A stretch of 64,000 bases of DNA from Thecamonas trahens ATCC 50062 (lineage: Eukaryota; Apusozoa; Apusomonadida; Apusomonadidae). Where the stretch lies: NCBI RefSeq assembly GCF_000142905.1, contig NW_013657647.1, positions 1 to 64,000 of the forward strand, read 5' to 3'. The notes beneath the pieces are model-generated. The model was not told the DNA's origin. It was given only the letters and a program-made list of their open reading frames with translations, and searched no databases. Position numbers and translations under genes: made by a program. Shown here piece by piece: positions 20,170 to 30,010 of this stretch. Within the stretch, counting starts at the first letter, position 1. Each line of letters starts with the position of its first letter.

Positions 20170-21597
20170 ATGCTCAGCCGCACCCTCACCATCATTCTCG
20201 TCGTCACCCTCGTCATCCTGGCCCAGGCCTCGGCCTCGGCCCCGTCGTACGTGGGCAAGATCCTCGTCTCGTCCTCGGGCTCCTTTGCCCGCTTCCGGGT
20301 CCAGTACAACGCCGGCAACCCGAACCGCAACGTCATGTACATGGCCGGATCAACCATTGTGGCCGTCTCGCCCTCTTCACCGACCCAGTACTCGTCGTAC
20401 TCGCTGCCGGCGGGGACGGACTCGCCCGTCGGCATCTTCCTCTACGGATCGGTGGGCGGATACGTGGCCATCACGCCGCAGCCAGACAAGCTGGTTGTCC
20501 TCAACTGCGCGCAGCCGTCGAACCCGTACGGCGGGTCGTGCTCACTGACGCAGGCCGCGTCGATCACGCTCCCGGTCGCCGCGTCGACAGAGTGGGTCGA
20601 CATCGGAATCGGCTTCACCCGGGCCGGTGAGCGCTACCTCTATCTCGTCTCGTCCAACAGGACGATTGCAGTCGTCGACGCCCCACCCGGCGCTCCGGCC
20701 GCGCACTGGTCGGTCGTCCGCGTGGTGACCATCGCATCAGCCGTAACCGCCCACTATCCATATGTGGTCGGACTGGAAGGCGGCGATAACATGGACATGG
20801 TCTTTGTCTCGCTTGCGGCGGCAGACCCGAGGTCGGCCTCCGGTGGCGATCCCGGCGTCATCCTCACTCTCGACGCACGCACCTCGGCCGTCACCCATAC
20901 CACTTTTGTCTCGCGCCCGGCGTTCACTTCCACCTCGGGCGGCTCCGCTGACCTCGTTGCTGTTGTCGGCGCACTCGACAACTCAACCGCCATTGCCCAC
21001 GCCTTCTCCGACGTATCCTTCCCGCATGGCTACCAAACCACCTGGCCCAGTGCCGGCCCCATCGCCGCCGGCTGCACCGTCGACGGCGCCGTCACAGCCT
21101 TCTCCATGCCGTTGTACGTCGTGGCCAGCCTCGGTGGGTCGGGCCTCTCGCTTCGCCGCGTCGCGCCGGTCGCCGGCACCGTCTCGCCCTCGGCATCGTC
21201 CCCCGACACTGCCGCCTACGGCATCGGCTGCTACGCTGCCGTCGACTCGCTCTCAGGTGGCGAGAACACGTGGATCCCGGCCATCGCGAGCGGCACCAAT
21301 GTCGTCCTTGTCTATGCTTCGCCGCCCAGCCTTGTGCCCACCAAGCGCACACCCGCCAAGCATGCGCTCGCCCGCGTGCGCTCGACCGCCGTCGGCAGCT
21401 CAGCCCCAGGCTGTGTCGATCCCGACATGGGCACGACCTGCCTCGAGGCCTGTGATCCACTGCCAGCCGTCATCTGCTCCCCCATCGACCCCGGCCCATC
21501 CACCGTCGACGGCCGCCCTGCCGCCTGCTTCCTCCTTCCGTCCCATCCCGACTCGTGCAACTTTTGCCCGCCGGCTTGGGCCCAGTACTGCCCCTAG
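20170..21597 (+). CDS. secreted Cys-tailed protein, paralogue 2
   Basis: 475 residues, no intron, same layout as its neighbour at 18455: signal peptide, beta-rich body, and a C-terminal domain with the same Cys spacing (GCVDPDMGTTC; SCNFCPPAWAQYCP). The first ~150 codons are almost identical to paralogue 1 even at silent positions. From codon 151 the two proteins differ widely although clearly homologous, which points to recent gene conversion of the 5' part. The gap to paralogue 1 is 284 bp. Function unknown. Confidence 0.8.
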   Translation: MLSRTLTIILVVTLVILAQASASAPSYVGKILVSSSGSFARFRVQYNAGNPNRNVMYMAGSTIVAVSPSSPTQYSSYSLPAGTDSPVGIFLYGSVGGYVAITPQPDKLVVLNCAQPSNPYGGSCSLTQAASITLPVAASTEWVDIGIGFTRAGERYLYLVSSNRTIAVVDAPPGAPAAHWSVVRVVTIASAVTAHYPYVVGLEGGDNMDMVFVSLAAADPRSASGGDPGVILTLDARTSAVTHTTFVSRPAFTSTSGGSADLVAVVGALDNSTAIAHAFSDVSFPHGYQTTWPSAGPIAAGCTVDGAVTAFSMPLYVVASLGGSGLSLRRVAPVAGTVSPSASSPDTAAYGIGCYAAVDSLSGGENTWIPAIASGTNVVLVYASPPSLVPTKRTPAKHALARVRSTAVGSSAPGCVDPDMGTTCLEACDPLPAVICSPIDPGPSTVDGRPAACFLLPSHPDSCNFCPPAWAQYCP

Positions 21598-21741
21598 CCC
21601 GGCCAAATCGCACGTGCACGCGTCGGGCAGCAGGCGCCCCCTCGCGCACCTGCCTGGCCTCGCACCCCGCTCTGCCCACGTCAGCCCGTCTCTCCACCAT
21701 TGGCCGTTAACCACCCATACTCTTCTCCGCTCCCTCCCGCC

Positions 21742-22893
21742 ATGGACACTTCTGCTGTGGTCCTACTTGCCCTTGCCGTCTTGGCCTGCGGCCTGGCACC
21801 TGCGGCAAGTCTCTCGGCGCCGGCGTTTGTGACGGCTGTTGGCCTCGGCGACAGCGGCTCATTTTTCCGCTTCAAGTCTGTGAGCGGAAAGGCCATGTTT
21901 GGCATGGATGACATGCTCGTGGCGGTGGAGGAGGGCAGCCAGGCCAAGATCCATACTTTTGACATGGGCTTGGCCCCTCAGATTGCCCACTTTATCGATG
22001 GCGTGGGCGGCGGACGGATTTTGGCTGTCGCTGCAGGCAACGAGGCCGTCGAGCTCGCCTGCGCATCGCCGACCTCGTCGTCGGGCGCAACATGCTCGAT
22101 GGCGCCGATCGGCGGGCCGATTGCGCTGCCGACGCTTTCGTCGACGGTTTGGGTTGACTCGGCACTGACCCATCATCCGGTCAGCGGCGCCACGCTTGTC
22201 TACCTCGTTTCCGTCGACATGGCCATCGTCGAGCTCAACTGTGCCGGCGCGTGCTTTGTCGCAAACTCATACGACTTGCGCACGCTCATCAACATCACTG
22301 AAGTCTCGTCCGACTTTCCCTACTTTCACGCGGCAACTGCCGGCAAGGCGGCGAGCGGAAAGGCGCTGTTTGTCACCCTCCTCGCCGCGGCGCCCGCGGT
22401 CGGCGTCCGACCCATGGGCGCGATAGTCACCCTTGTCCTCCCGGACCTGACCAGCTCGGTGGCGGAGACGTTGCCAACACCGGCGGTGGTCTTTGCTTAT
22501 GGCGCGAGCAGCGGCGATCTCGCCATTCCGTACTACATCTCGAGCAACGAGACACAGATCATGGCCTTTACGCCGCACACCATTGGATATCCCACTTGGA
22601 ACACGGTCGGCGATCTGGCCGTCGGCTGCGCCGCCAACAGCTTCTCGTTGTCGAGCCAGCACTATGCGGTCATGGCCTCGTACGCCTCAAACATCGCGCA
22701 CATTGGTGGCAGCATCGTTGGCGTCAACCTTGACACCAGCATGGTTACGGCTGCCGCCGCCAGCACTAGCACGCCGTCGGCCACTGCTGGCTGTATCCTC
22801 TCGCCACCGTCGGGAATCAGTGGCAAGCTCACCGCCTGGCTGCCGGCAACTACTCCCTCAGGCGCCCCTGTTGTCCTCGTCTACCAGCTGTGA
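21742..22893 (+). CDS. secreted protein, diverged paralogue 3 without Cys tail
   Basis: 383 residues with a signal peptide (MDTSAVVLLALAVLACGLAP, then AAS). The body follows the same order of motifs as the two upstream genes: SAPAFVTAVGLGDSGSFFRF matches the opening of the mature neighbours, IDGVGGGRILAV matches their GSVGG repeat, and the end APVVLVYQL matches the NVVLVY strand before their Cys-rich tail. It stops there, so it lacks the ten-Cys domain. It is an older member of the same tandem family. Confidence 0.75.
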   Translation: MDTSAVVLLALAVLACGLAPAASLSAPAFVTAVGLGDSGSFFRFKSVSGKAMFGMDDMLVAVEEGSQAKIHTFDMGLAPQIAHFIDGVGGGRILAVAAGNEAVELACASPTSSSGATCSMAPIGGPIALPTLSSTVWVDSALTHHPVSGATLVYLVSVDMAIVELNCAGACFVANSYDLRTLINITEVSSDFPYFHAATAGKAASGKALFVTLLAAAPAVGVRPMGAIVTLVLPDLTSSVAETLPTPAVVFAYGASSGDLAIPYYISSNETQIMAFTPHTIGYPTWNTVGDLAVGCAANSFSLSSQHYAVMASYASNIAHIGGSIVGVNLDTSMVTAAAASTSTPSATAGCILSPPSGISGKLTAWLPATTPSGAPVVLVYQL

Positions 22894-22938
22894 TCCGTGA
22901 CCATCCCGGAGTTTACTCATGTGAAGCACGGCTCCGCC

Positions 22939-23100
22939 TCGCACTTACTGATGGAAGACAAAGACTGCCCCGCAGTTGTTGTTGGAGCCCGAGTTGCCCT
23001 TCATGTCACCAACGCACGCTCGCACTTACTGATGGAAGACAAAGACTGCCCCGCAGTTGTTGTTGGAGCCCGAGTTGCCCTTCATGTCACCAACGCACGC
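22939..23100. repeat. perfect 81-bp tandem duplication
   Basis: Two adjacent copies (22939-23019 and 23020-23100) are identical over the full 81 bp. The unit is a multiple of three and is open in more than one frame. On the reverse strand each copy contains a good donor-like CAGTAAGTGCG, so it could be a duplicated exon-intron edge of a lost gene. No terminal repeats or target-site signs of a transposon. Confidence 0.9.
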
Positions 23101-23486
23101 GACGAGCAGAAAGCCTACCCCCATCACCCCACCGTGCCAGCCCCCTATCTGTAAGTTGCTGCCGCTCACCCTACCTAGCGCCGGCACCACCCTCTCCCCA
23201 TAAACTTACCAGCCGACTCGAGCTTATCAAACAGCAACGGCAGGACGACGTTCTTCGGCAACCGCCATCCATCCTCCCAATGATAGTTCTGGGTGGCCTT
23301 GGTCGGATCACGACTGTCGCCCTCCCCCCCCCCCCCCCCCCCACCCCACACACACGTGCGCGCGCGCATGGTTAGGGCCCGACCATCCACCGCCATCGCG
23401 AGTCAAGAGCCACATCCACAACCACAACGCGCCAACCAGCACCACCATCACCACCATCATCACCATCGCCACCTCCACAATGAGTC

Positions 23487-23801
23487 TCTTCTCTCTCATC
23501 GCCACCACCCCTCACAAGCACACCCCACGACGTCCGTGACAACGTACAGGAACGACTGAATGACAGAGACCGGGACCTGGCCCTTGACGCACCAAGCGGT
23601 ACCGGCCCATTCGACAGTAGCGTAGACCCTGTTCTCCAAGCAGCAGCGCCACCACCACCACAAGTAGCGAGATCACCAGCACGATGGCCACCAGTACCAG
23701 CACCAGCACCAGCACCAGCACCAGCACCACCAGCAACAGCAACAGAACCAAATCAGCGACCCACATTCCCGTCAACCACAGCAACAGCAACATGCCCATG
23801 A
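23487..23801 (+). pseudogene. possible orphan coding exon
   Basis: One forward frame without an ATG stays open from 23487 to a stop at 23799-23801. It reads as believable protein early on (DVRDNVQERLNDRDRDLALD, then APSGTGPFDSSVDPVLQ), then becomes Pro/Ala-rich (PAPAPAPAP). It could be an internal exon, the body of a gene with a lost 5' end, or chance. A His-rich frame overlaps its start. Confidence 0.22.
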
Positions 23802-24104
23802 CAGCCATTCTCCACATGAGTACACCCACACCTACATGACAAATAACCCACCCACCATGTACCCACCATGTATATACCCCCCTCCCCCCTCCCCTTTCTT
23901 CCATTCCTCCCCTCCCCTCCCCAACCCCCCAACCCCTTCCTATCCCTTTTCTCTCGGTTGCCTGTCCGCAACGCATTCTGTCCACCCCTCCCCCCCCCCC
24001 CCCCCATACACCACCACAGAGAAGACATAGTGTGCATAGAGATGAGGAAGGAATACCAAGAGCGTGAATGAGACTGCTACGTACATGGTGTATGTGATAA
24101 AGGA

Positions 24105-24170
24105 GACGTGTGTGGGTGTGTGTGGGTGTGTGTGGGTATGTGTGGGTGTGTGTGGGTGTTCGTGTGGGTG
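24105..24170 (+). repeat. GTGTGTGTGG-type minisatellite
   Basis: About six imperfect 10-bp units of TGTGTGGGTG lie 80 bp upstream of the zinc finger gene. Confidence 0.7.
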
Positions 24171-24249
24171 GTGGTGGCTGCTTCACGGCAGCCTGGTCGG
24201 GTGAGCGAGCAAGGCAAGACCTCACGTAGCATACCACCTGGTTGGCAAC

Positions 24250-25023
24250 ATGGGCTCTACCGAGTTTATGGTGCAGATGGAAGAGCTTAGCATGGCAGCT
24301 GTTCGTATGCAAGAGCTCATGCGCAAGTCTCCTCATGCAGCGGTGGAAGCAGGTGTGCCTTCGTCATGCCTTCCTGCCCTTGACGCCACTCTGGCTTCGG
24401 TTCTTGCTGTCGCCGATTCGACCAAGCGCCTGGCAGCTTCTCAGGCATCGCTCTCTCCCGAGTCTCATCCTGATCCTGGCATGACTTCATCGCTACTGCC
24501 ATCAACTGCTGCTCCTGCTCTGCTGCCTGCATCGACTCCTCCGCCTGTCGTGGGCGAGCCTTCCGTTCCGCCGTACTTGCCGCCGCCGGAGTCAGGCTCG
24601 GTTCCGTCGTCGGCCCCGCCAGCCTCGGCTCCTCCGCCGGCAGTGGTGGCTTCGGCACCACCGCCCGAGTTTGGCGATGGTGTGGACGAGGCCAAGGTTG
24701 CATCGGTCATGCGGTTTGCTCAGTGTTCGAGGGAGCTGGCTATCGAGGCTCTGCAGGTCATGCCCGCTGTGGAGCAGGCGACCATGCATGCCATCTCACT
24801 GCGATCGGCGCGCGCCGCAGCAGCGCCTCCTCCTGCCGGCCCGCCTCCTGCTCGCCCGCCTCCTGCTCGCCCGCCTCCGGGTGGCCGGCCAGCCGGCCCG
24901 CCTCCTGGTCCCCCGCCGACGGCTACCCCACCCCCACCGACGGCCTGGTCGTGCGCCTCGTGCACCTACGAAAACGACGTGTCCGCTCCTACTTGCGGCA
25001 TGTGCACCGCTCCGCGGCCCTGA
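24250..25023 (+). CDS. UBA-like and RanBP2/NZF zinc finger protein
   Basis: 257 residues from an ATG at 24250, no intron. The C-terminus is a compact zinc finger of the RanBP2/NZF type, WSCASCTYENDVSAPTCGMC, with the W-x-C-x2-C-T-x-x-N-x6-C-x2-C pattern used to bind ubiquitin or RNA. Residues about 140-180 (DEAKVASVMRFAQCSRELAI, then EALQVMPAVEQA) resemble a UBA helix bundle. The N-terminal 60 residues look helical. Between them lie Pro/Ala/Ser-rich linkers, including a PPPARPPPARPPPGG repeat. Ubiquitin binding is the likeliest role, inferred from the paired domains. Confidence 0.72.
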   Translation: MGSTEFMVQMEELSMAAVRMQELMRKSPHAAVEAGVPSSCLPALDATLASVLAVADSTKRLAASQASLSPESHPDPGMTSSLLPSTAAPALLPASTPPPVVGEPSVPPYLPPPESGSVPSSAPPASAPPPAVVASAPPPEFGDGVDEAKVASVMRFAQCSRELAIEALQVMPAVEQATMHAISLRSARAAAAPPPAGPPPARPPPARPPPGGRPAGPPPGPPPTATPPPPTAWSCASCTYENDVSAPTCGMCTAPRP

Positions 25024-25034
25024 TTTGAGGACAT

Positions 25035-25988
25035 TTACCTCCTCTGCCTCCTCTTTTCGCCGCGATTAAACGGAGGAACGTACTTGGCCGGCGCGTTGGC
25101 TGGCTCGCTCGCCCACAGCGGCTGCTCGCCGCCTCCACCGATGTTGGCGTACGGCTGGAAGGCCGGAGGGTCAAACACAACCGGTTGCGGCGCAGGCCAC
25201 GCTGCCGGAGCTGGCTGCAGCGACGGCTGCAGCAATGGCTGCAGAAGCGGCTCCATCGGCACGCCGCCGAGGCTCGTCGTAGGACCAGGCGGCGGCCTCA
25301 TGCCAAATGCGACGCCGGTCCCAGCCCGCGCCCACGCCGGCAGCGCCGCGTCGTCAGCCACAGGCGCCACGCCAAACTGGCCATACGGCAAAGGCTCGGC
25401 CAGCACGCCACTAGCCGTGTTCGGCATCGCCAGTCCGGGAACAAATCCACCGGGAGCCATTCCTTGCAGCATGCCTGGCATCATCAGCCCCGGCATCGCG
25501 TCCGGGACGAGCGCTGCCGTCGGCAATGGGCCAGTTGGTCCCGTCACTGGGAGCGGCATCGGCGAGACAAGTGGCGGCAGAGTCGTGGCGGGTGCTGGTG
25601 CGGCGGACGGAACCTGCTCGGGTGTTGACACGAGAGCGGGAGCGGGAACGGCACGAGTAGGAGAGGGGGCAGGCGCGGGCTTGGTCTGCTGCACGGCTCG
25701 CTGCTTGACGTTGGGCGTGGTCTCGGGCCTGACCTTGTCTCTCGGCATCTTCTTGGCTTTGGACTGCTGGATTACCTTTGCATCGGGCTTGCGTTTGTGG
25801 ATGGCATCAGTCGCCGACGGCGGCTGCACACCTCCAGTGGCGCGAGAACTTGCTGTCTTTTTCTTGCGGCCCTTCTTATCGATGGCAACCCAGCCATCAT
25901 CCTCGGCCTCCTTCTCGACAGCCTTTTGTGCTGCAGCTTGTCTGTTCCAGAACTCAATCATTCGCTGCTGCTGCAAGTACTCTTCCCG
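25035..25988 (-). CDS. Gln/Pro-rich basic protein, unidentified
   Basis: The open frame encodes a charged N-terminal helix (REEYLQQQRMIEFWNRQAAA), a conserved-looking patch EDDGWVAIDKKGRKKK, and a long Pro/Ala/Met/Leu-rich disordered tail, ending YVPPFNRGEKRRQRR. The first in-frame ATG is at 25961 (308 residues). A CAG acceptor at 25991-25989 suggests an upstream exon; ATGGGCCTGACG at 26165-26154, followed by GTACGC, would join in frame (MGLT-REEYLQQQ). That join is a proposal only. The tail end-to-end faces the zinc finger gene, 11 bp away. An RNA-associated role would fit the basic, disordered make-up but is not shown. Confidence 0.6.
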   Translation of the reverse strand, partial: REEYLQQQRMIEFWNRQAAAQKAVEKEAEDDGWVAIDKKGRKKKTASSRATGGVQPPSATDAIHKRKPDAKVIQQSKAKKMPRDKVRPETTPNVKQRAVQQTKPAPAPSPTRAVPAPALVSTPEQVPSAAPAPATTLPPLVSPMPLPVTGPTGPLPTAALVPDAMPGLMMPGMLQGMAPGGFVPGLAMPNTASGVLAEPLPYGQFGVAPVADDAALPAWARAGTGVAFGMRPPPGPTTSLGGVPMEPLLQPLLQPSLQPAPAAWPAPQPVVFDPPAFQPYANIGGGGEQPLWASEPANAPAKYVPPFNRGEKRRQRR

Positions 25989-26417
25989 CTGCCGCCATTC
26001 ACCACCATCACCACCACCAGCCAGCCATCACCACCAACCGATCACCATCAACCAATATCATCACCAGCCGTTCAGCACCAACCATCCTCCACACCATCAG
26101 TTCCAGGCCCATCCCAACTATAACCCCCCCCCCCCCCCCCCCGCCGCGCGTACCGTCAGGCCCATATCATTCCCAGGCAAAGCGCACTCCTCCCCTCCAC
26201 TACTGCTCTTCTCGTCCACCAGCAAGTTGTTCTTGTTCTTCTTCTTTCTCCGTCGTCCCATCTTGCCTACCGACAGATCCCCCAGCTTTGTGCTCTTCTG
26301 TCGTCCTTGTAGCGAGTGCGAGTCGAGTGGTGTGCCTGCGGGACAGGTCTGCCGCTTTCCCGCACCTCCTAATCAGTGTCCGGATCGACAACTCATCGTT
26401 TATCGACAGCTCGTGCT
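25989..26417. other. low-complexity intergenic or intron DNA with 19-C run
   Basis: It contains CAC/ACC repeats, a run of 19 C at 26124-26142 and T-rich sequence. The only coding element proposed here is the tiny exon at 26154-26165 on the reverse strand. Confidence 0.4.
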
Positions 26418-29400
26418 TCATTTCATATCGCTACCACCACCACTGCCACAGCTACTGCTGTCGTCGTCGGCGTCGTCGTAATCGTCGTCGCTAGAACTGT
26501 TGTCGTCGACGAGAGCAGAGAGGCCTTGCGACTGACCTCCCAGAGAGGGGACCGAGAACGAGAGGATCGACGGCATGCTCACATCGTTCGACGCGACCGG
26601 AAGGGCTGCCATCGAGGACTGACATTGGTGATCGGCATAGACGTACGAGAGACCAAATTCGTGCTGAGAACTGTCATCAGAATCGTCGTCGTCGACATGG
26701 GACGAGGTCGTCGTCGTCGTCGCCGTCGACCTCCCCTGCTGCGTTCCGCCGCGGACGAGCGAGCTGGTGAGCGAAGCGGTCGGCAGCGATGCCGATGCCG
26801 ATGCCGATGCCGAGATTGAGTCCCAGTACTCAGGGTACGAGGCTTGTGCTGCTAGTGATGCTGCGAGTCCTTGCATCGCCCGCTCCTCATGCTCCTCGCT
26901 GTTGCCATCACTCGACCCAGCCTCGGTCAGCGTGGCGTTGGTCTTGCTGCGCTCGCCGTCGCCACCCGCCGCCGACGTGGGCCAGAGCGAAGCTACAGGA
27001 AGAGACACGCTCGATAGCGGGACAGAAGGCATCGAGGGCTGCGAGTGTCGCGGGTGCGAGCTCAACGTCATCGAGCCCGACACCATCGAGCCCGACGCGA
27101 AAAAGTCCGATCCCGACCACAACTCGAGCGATGTCGAGCACGACCGAGCTGCCTCGGCGGTTGGAGTTGTTGCCGACGATGTCGACGATGATGAGGACGA
27201 CGACGACGATGAAGATGAAGATGATGAAGACGATGAAGACGATGAAGACGATGATGAGGCCATCGTCGAGGAGCCCAAGTCATGGCCTCGCCCGTGGTAT
27301 GACCGCCGGGCGACGCGCCGCCGCCGCTTCTTCTTCTTCTTCGTCTCCTCGACCAAGCACCGTGACAGCAGCGTGTTCGACACAGATGACGAAAACATCG
27401 AGCTGGTAAACGAGGCTAATGAGACGCTGGGCTCGGTATCGGAGCCACTAGACTCCGAGCTGTTGTGGCACGCACGGCTCGCACCGAGGTTGTCCTCCAG
27501 CGGGAGACTCGCCACCGATGCTGAATACTTGGGCACAGGCCGATCTTCGGTCTCGATAGCCTCCACAACCAGCGATGCCCGTGACCACGAGTTGACCGAC
27601 TCGGACGACTCAGATATCGAGGCGCTGAGAGAAGCGCCGAGCAAGGAGCGCGAGTGCGATTGGCCAATCGCCGTGCTCATGTGGTTTCGTGCGAGCATGC
27701 GAAACGGCAGGCTCGGCGAGGGCGCCGCACTTGCCGCGCCATACTCACCAGCTCGCAGCTGGAGAGAGTAGAGGCTTGATGCTGCACCAATCCCCGCAGA
27801 CACCACCACCGCAAGCGATGACGATGACACCAGCCGCACCGGGGGGGGAGCATGACATGCTGGACTAATCCTCCCGTCCGCATCGCTCGGACCTCGACGC
27901 CCGTCGCCGAAACACCGAGCACATACCGCCCAAGCCCCACCACCGCCAGTGGCACACCCGTCCACCGGATGGCCACCCGCGGTTTGGCCAAGGCTCCGCT
28001 CGAGGTCGCCACAAGATGAGCATCCAGTCCGGCGGAGCACATGACGTGCGAGGCAGGACCGTCAAGATCCGCTCCCACGCTATGGGTTTTCATCAGCCGC
28101 GACCGCCCAGGAGGTAGCTCCAGCCGTCGCATTGCCTGCGTCGGCGGATCAAACAGCACCAAGCCCGACGAGAACTGGAGCACAAGCTGGCCCGACGTCA
28201 GAAATGAGAGTCCGGCCACAGGCAGATCGATACAGAGCGTCGCCGCGATCTTGAACGACGCCAGCGGCGGCGCCCAAGCAAAGACGTGGACAACTCGCCC
28301 CACTCCCACTGCCACCTTGGGCTCGCGGCCCTCGGCGCCATGCGACGCAAACGTGACCGCATTAGCCGTCTCCGGCAACCGCTTCAGCACCCACTCGCCC
28401 ACAGAGTCCAGATAGAGATAGCCGACACCCAGCGATGCCATGCTAAACTGCACCAAGCACACATGCAGGGCCGGAAAGACTTCGAGCTTCGCCGCCGGCT
28501 CCTCGATAAGCGTCAGCGCCGACCCGGCTGCGTTGTCGGTCATGTACACCCCATCCCTGGTCGAAAACACCACAAACTCGCCGTAGAGACCCGCCGACCG
28601 GATCTGGGCCATGTCGGGCGTGGCCAAGACCTTCTTCACCTCGACCGACATGGCGGCCGTCGCCACCACCACGCCCAGCTCGCGCGACAGGGCCTCAACC
28701 ACCGCTGCCGTGCCGCCATCGCCGGTCTCAAAGCCAGCCACCCCCGAGCTCACCGAGACGTACATCGACTCGAGTGCAGAGGTAAACCGCTCGGCGCGAA
28801 GCGTCGCGGCAAGCTTCGGACTCGCGCTCGCAGTCTGTCGTCCAGCCGCATGCTCCGAGTTGACGAGCGCAGTGCAGAGCGCGGCCATCGTTGCAGTCTC
28901 TCGTCTGATCACCGCCGGATGGCGCGACGGCTGGACCGCAGGTGCAACCACAACCTGACAGGCGTAGCCGACGTCTGTCGGCACGAGCACCGCTACTGAT
29001 GATGGCGCTCCTGCCGCCCCAGCCTCCCACGGCAGCGTGTACGGCACCGCAGCGTTGTTGGTCACCAACACAATGACACACCCGCCGTCAACAGCTTCAG
29101 GCACCATCTCAAACGCATCGCTGCTCTCGATCAGCCCCCGCAGCGTCCCCAGAGCAGCCTCGTCGTCGCCGACATGCTTGATGGCAATCGTGTGCGTCCG
29201 CTTGTACATCTCGCGCTCCATGGCCAGCAGCGTCTCGACCACTTTGACGCCAACAACCTGCCTGAAATGTTCGCACTTACGCGCGAGCTTGCGCGAGTAC
29301 GTTGCCAACACAAACCGCAGCAGCGCCGGCGGAGATGTCATGTCCTCCGGTACAAAGATCTCCAGCGGGCTCGCCCCGGTCGGCGACCATAGGATCGCCC

Positions 29401-30010
29401 GCATCCCGTACGCGATCCGGAGGAGCGAGACAGCATGCACCCCGCCGAGCTCAGGCAGGTTTGCCACAAAGTTGTAGTGCTGCGTCGCACCCACAAAGTA
29501 CTCCTCATACCACGCCAAACTCGACGCAACCTCCTCGGCCGCCTCGGTCTCGGTTGCCTCGCTCATGATCCGCCCGGGAAGCCATCCGGGCGAGCCCCTC
29601 ACCAGCCACGCGCACGCGTCTGGGTTCTTACCCATCGGCCGCGGCCTCATCGCCTCCGCCTTCTCTCTGCAACGTCTCGTCACAAAGCACGCCTCCCGCA
29701 GGATCGAGTGCCAAGCCGCGGCCTCACTCGTTATCCCGGCCACCACCTCCAGCTCGTTGACTCCGGTACTGCGGTTAATGAAAGAGATGCCGCCACGAAC
29801 CGATTTCGTAGGTTGCGGCTTGACCCGCCGGAGATCAATGCGGGTAACTGTCGTGCCGCCCGTTTCCGCCTGATCCATGGAGTTCAAATATAGACTCTTG
29901 TTGCGCACATACGCATCACACCAAACACTTTGTTGGATGTGATGGAAGGAGGTGAGTTGTGCAGCAGTTGCATGTACGTACCCATCGTCCACAAAGTTTT
30001 GTTCCACCAA
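26418..30010 (-). CDS. PH domain and CNH-like protein with Ser-rich tail, apparent frame break
   Basis: Near the N-terminus a PH-like domain is visible: WCDAYVRNKSLYLNSMDQ through EVVAGITSEAAAWHSILREA. Far downstream, blocks such as GEFVVFSTRDGVYMTD and GVGYLYLDSVGEWVLK resemble a CNH (citron) propeller. Its final strand (SSLYSLQL) lies in another frame after the run of eight G at 27841-27848; one missing base repairs it. The frame then continues into a Ser-rich tail with basic KKKKKRRRR, a poly-Ser block and an acidic end. A donor-like GTGAGTAT after the CNH strand (near 27755) could instead shorten the tail. The codon at 30010 is TTG after an acceptor-like TAG, so a first exon lies upstream (ATG at 30088 before GTAGGT is a candidate). 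No DH/RhoGEF domain is seen. Confidence 0.6.
27186..27265 (-). repeat. TCA/TCG trinucleotide run (poly-Ser; poly-Asp/Glu on the other strand)
   Basis: About 26 Ser codons in the reverse frame. The plus strand reads the same DNA as Asp/Glu codons inside a 334-codon open frame (26767-27771). Confidence 0.8.

Larger units (their letters stand above)
22894..24249. other. repeat-rich intergenic region
   Basis: It contains an 81-bp tandem duplication, a 19-C run (23324-23342), ACC/CAC-rich sequence, a possible orphan exon (see 23487-23801), AGCACC repeats, a 16-C run (23990-24005) and a GT-rich repeat (24105-24170). No complete gene could be built. Confidence 0.5.

Noticed and set aside
22939-23100. 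CRISPR-like or tRNA array
   Set aside because: Two directly adjacent 81-bp copies without spacers, and no cloverleaf can be drawn.
24105-24170. Interstitial telomere repeat
   Set aside because: The unit TGTGTGGGTG is imperfect and does not match a standard telomere motif; it looks like an ordinary GT-rich minisatellite.
23512-24336. Reverse frame with a long hydrophobic Leu/Val run resembling membrane helices
   Set aside because: The hydrophobic run is simply the reverse reading of AGCACC/CAG repeats, and the rest is low-complexity.
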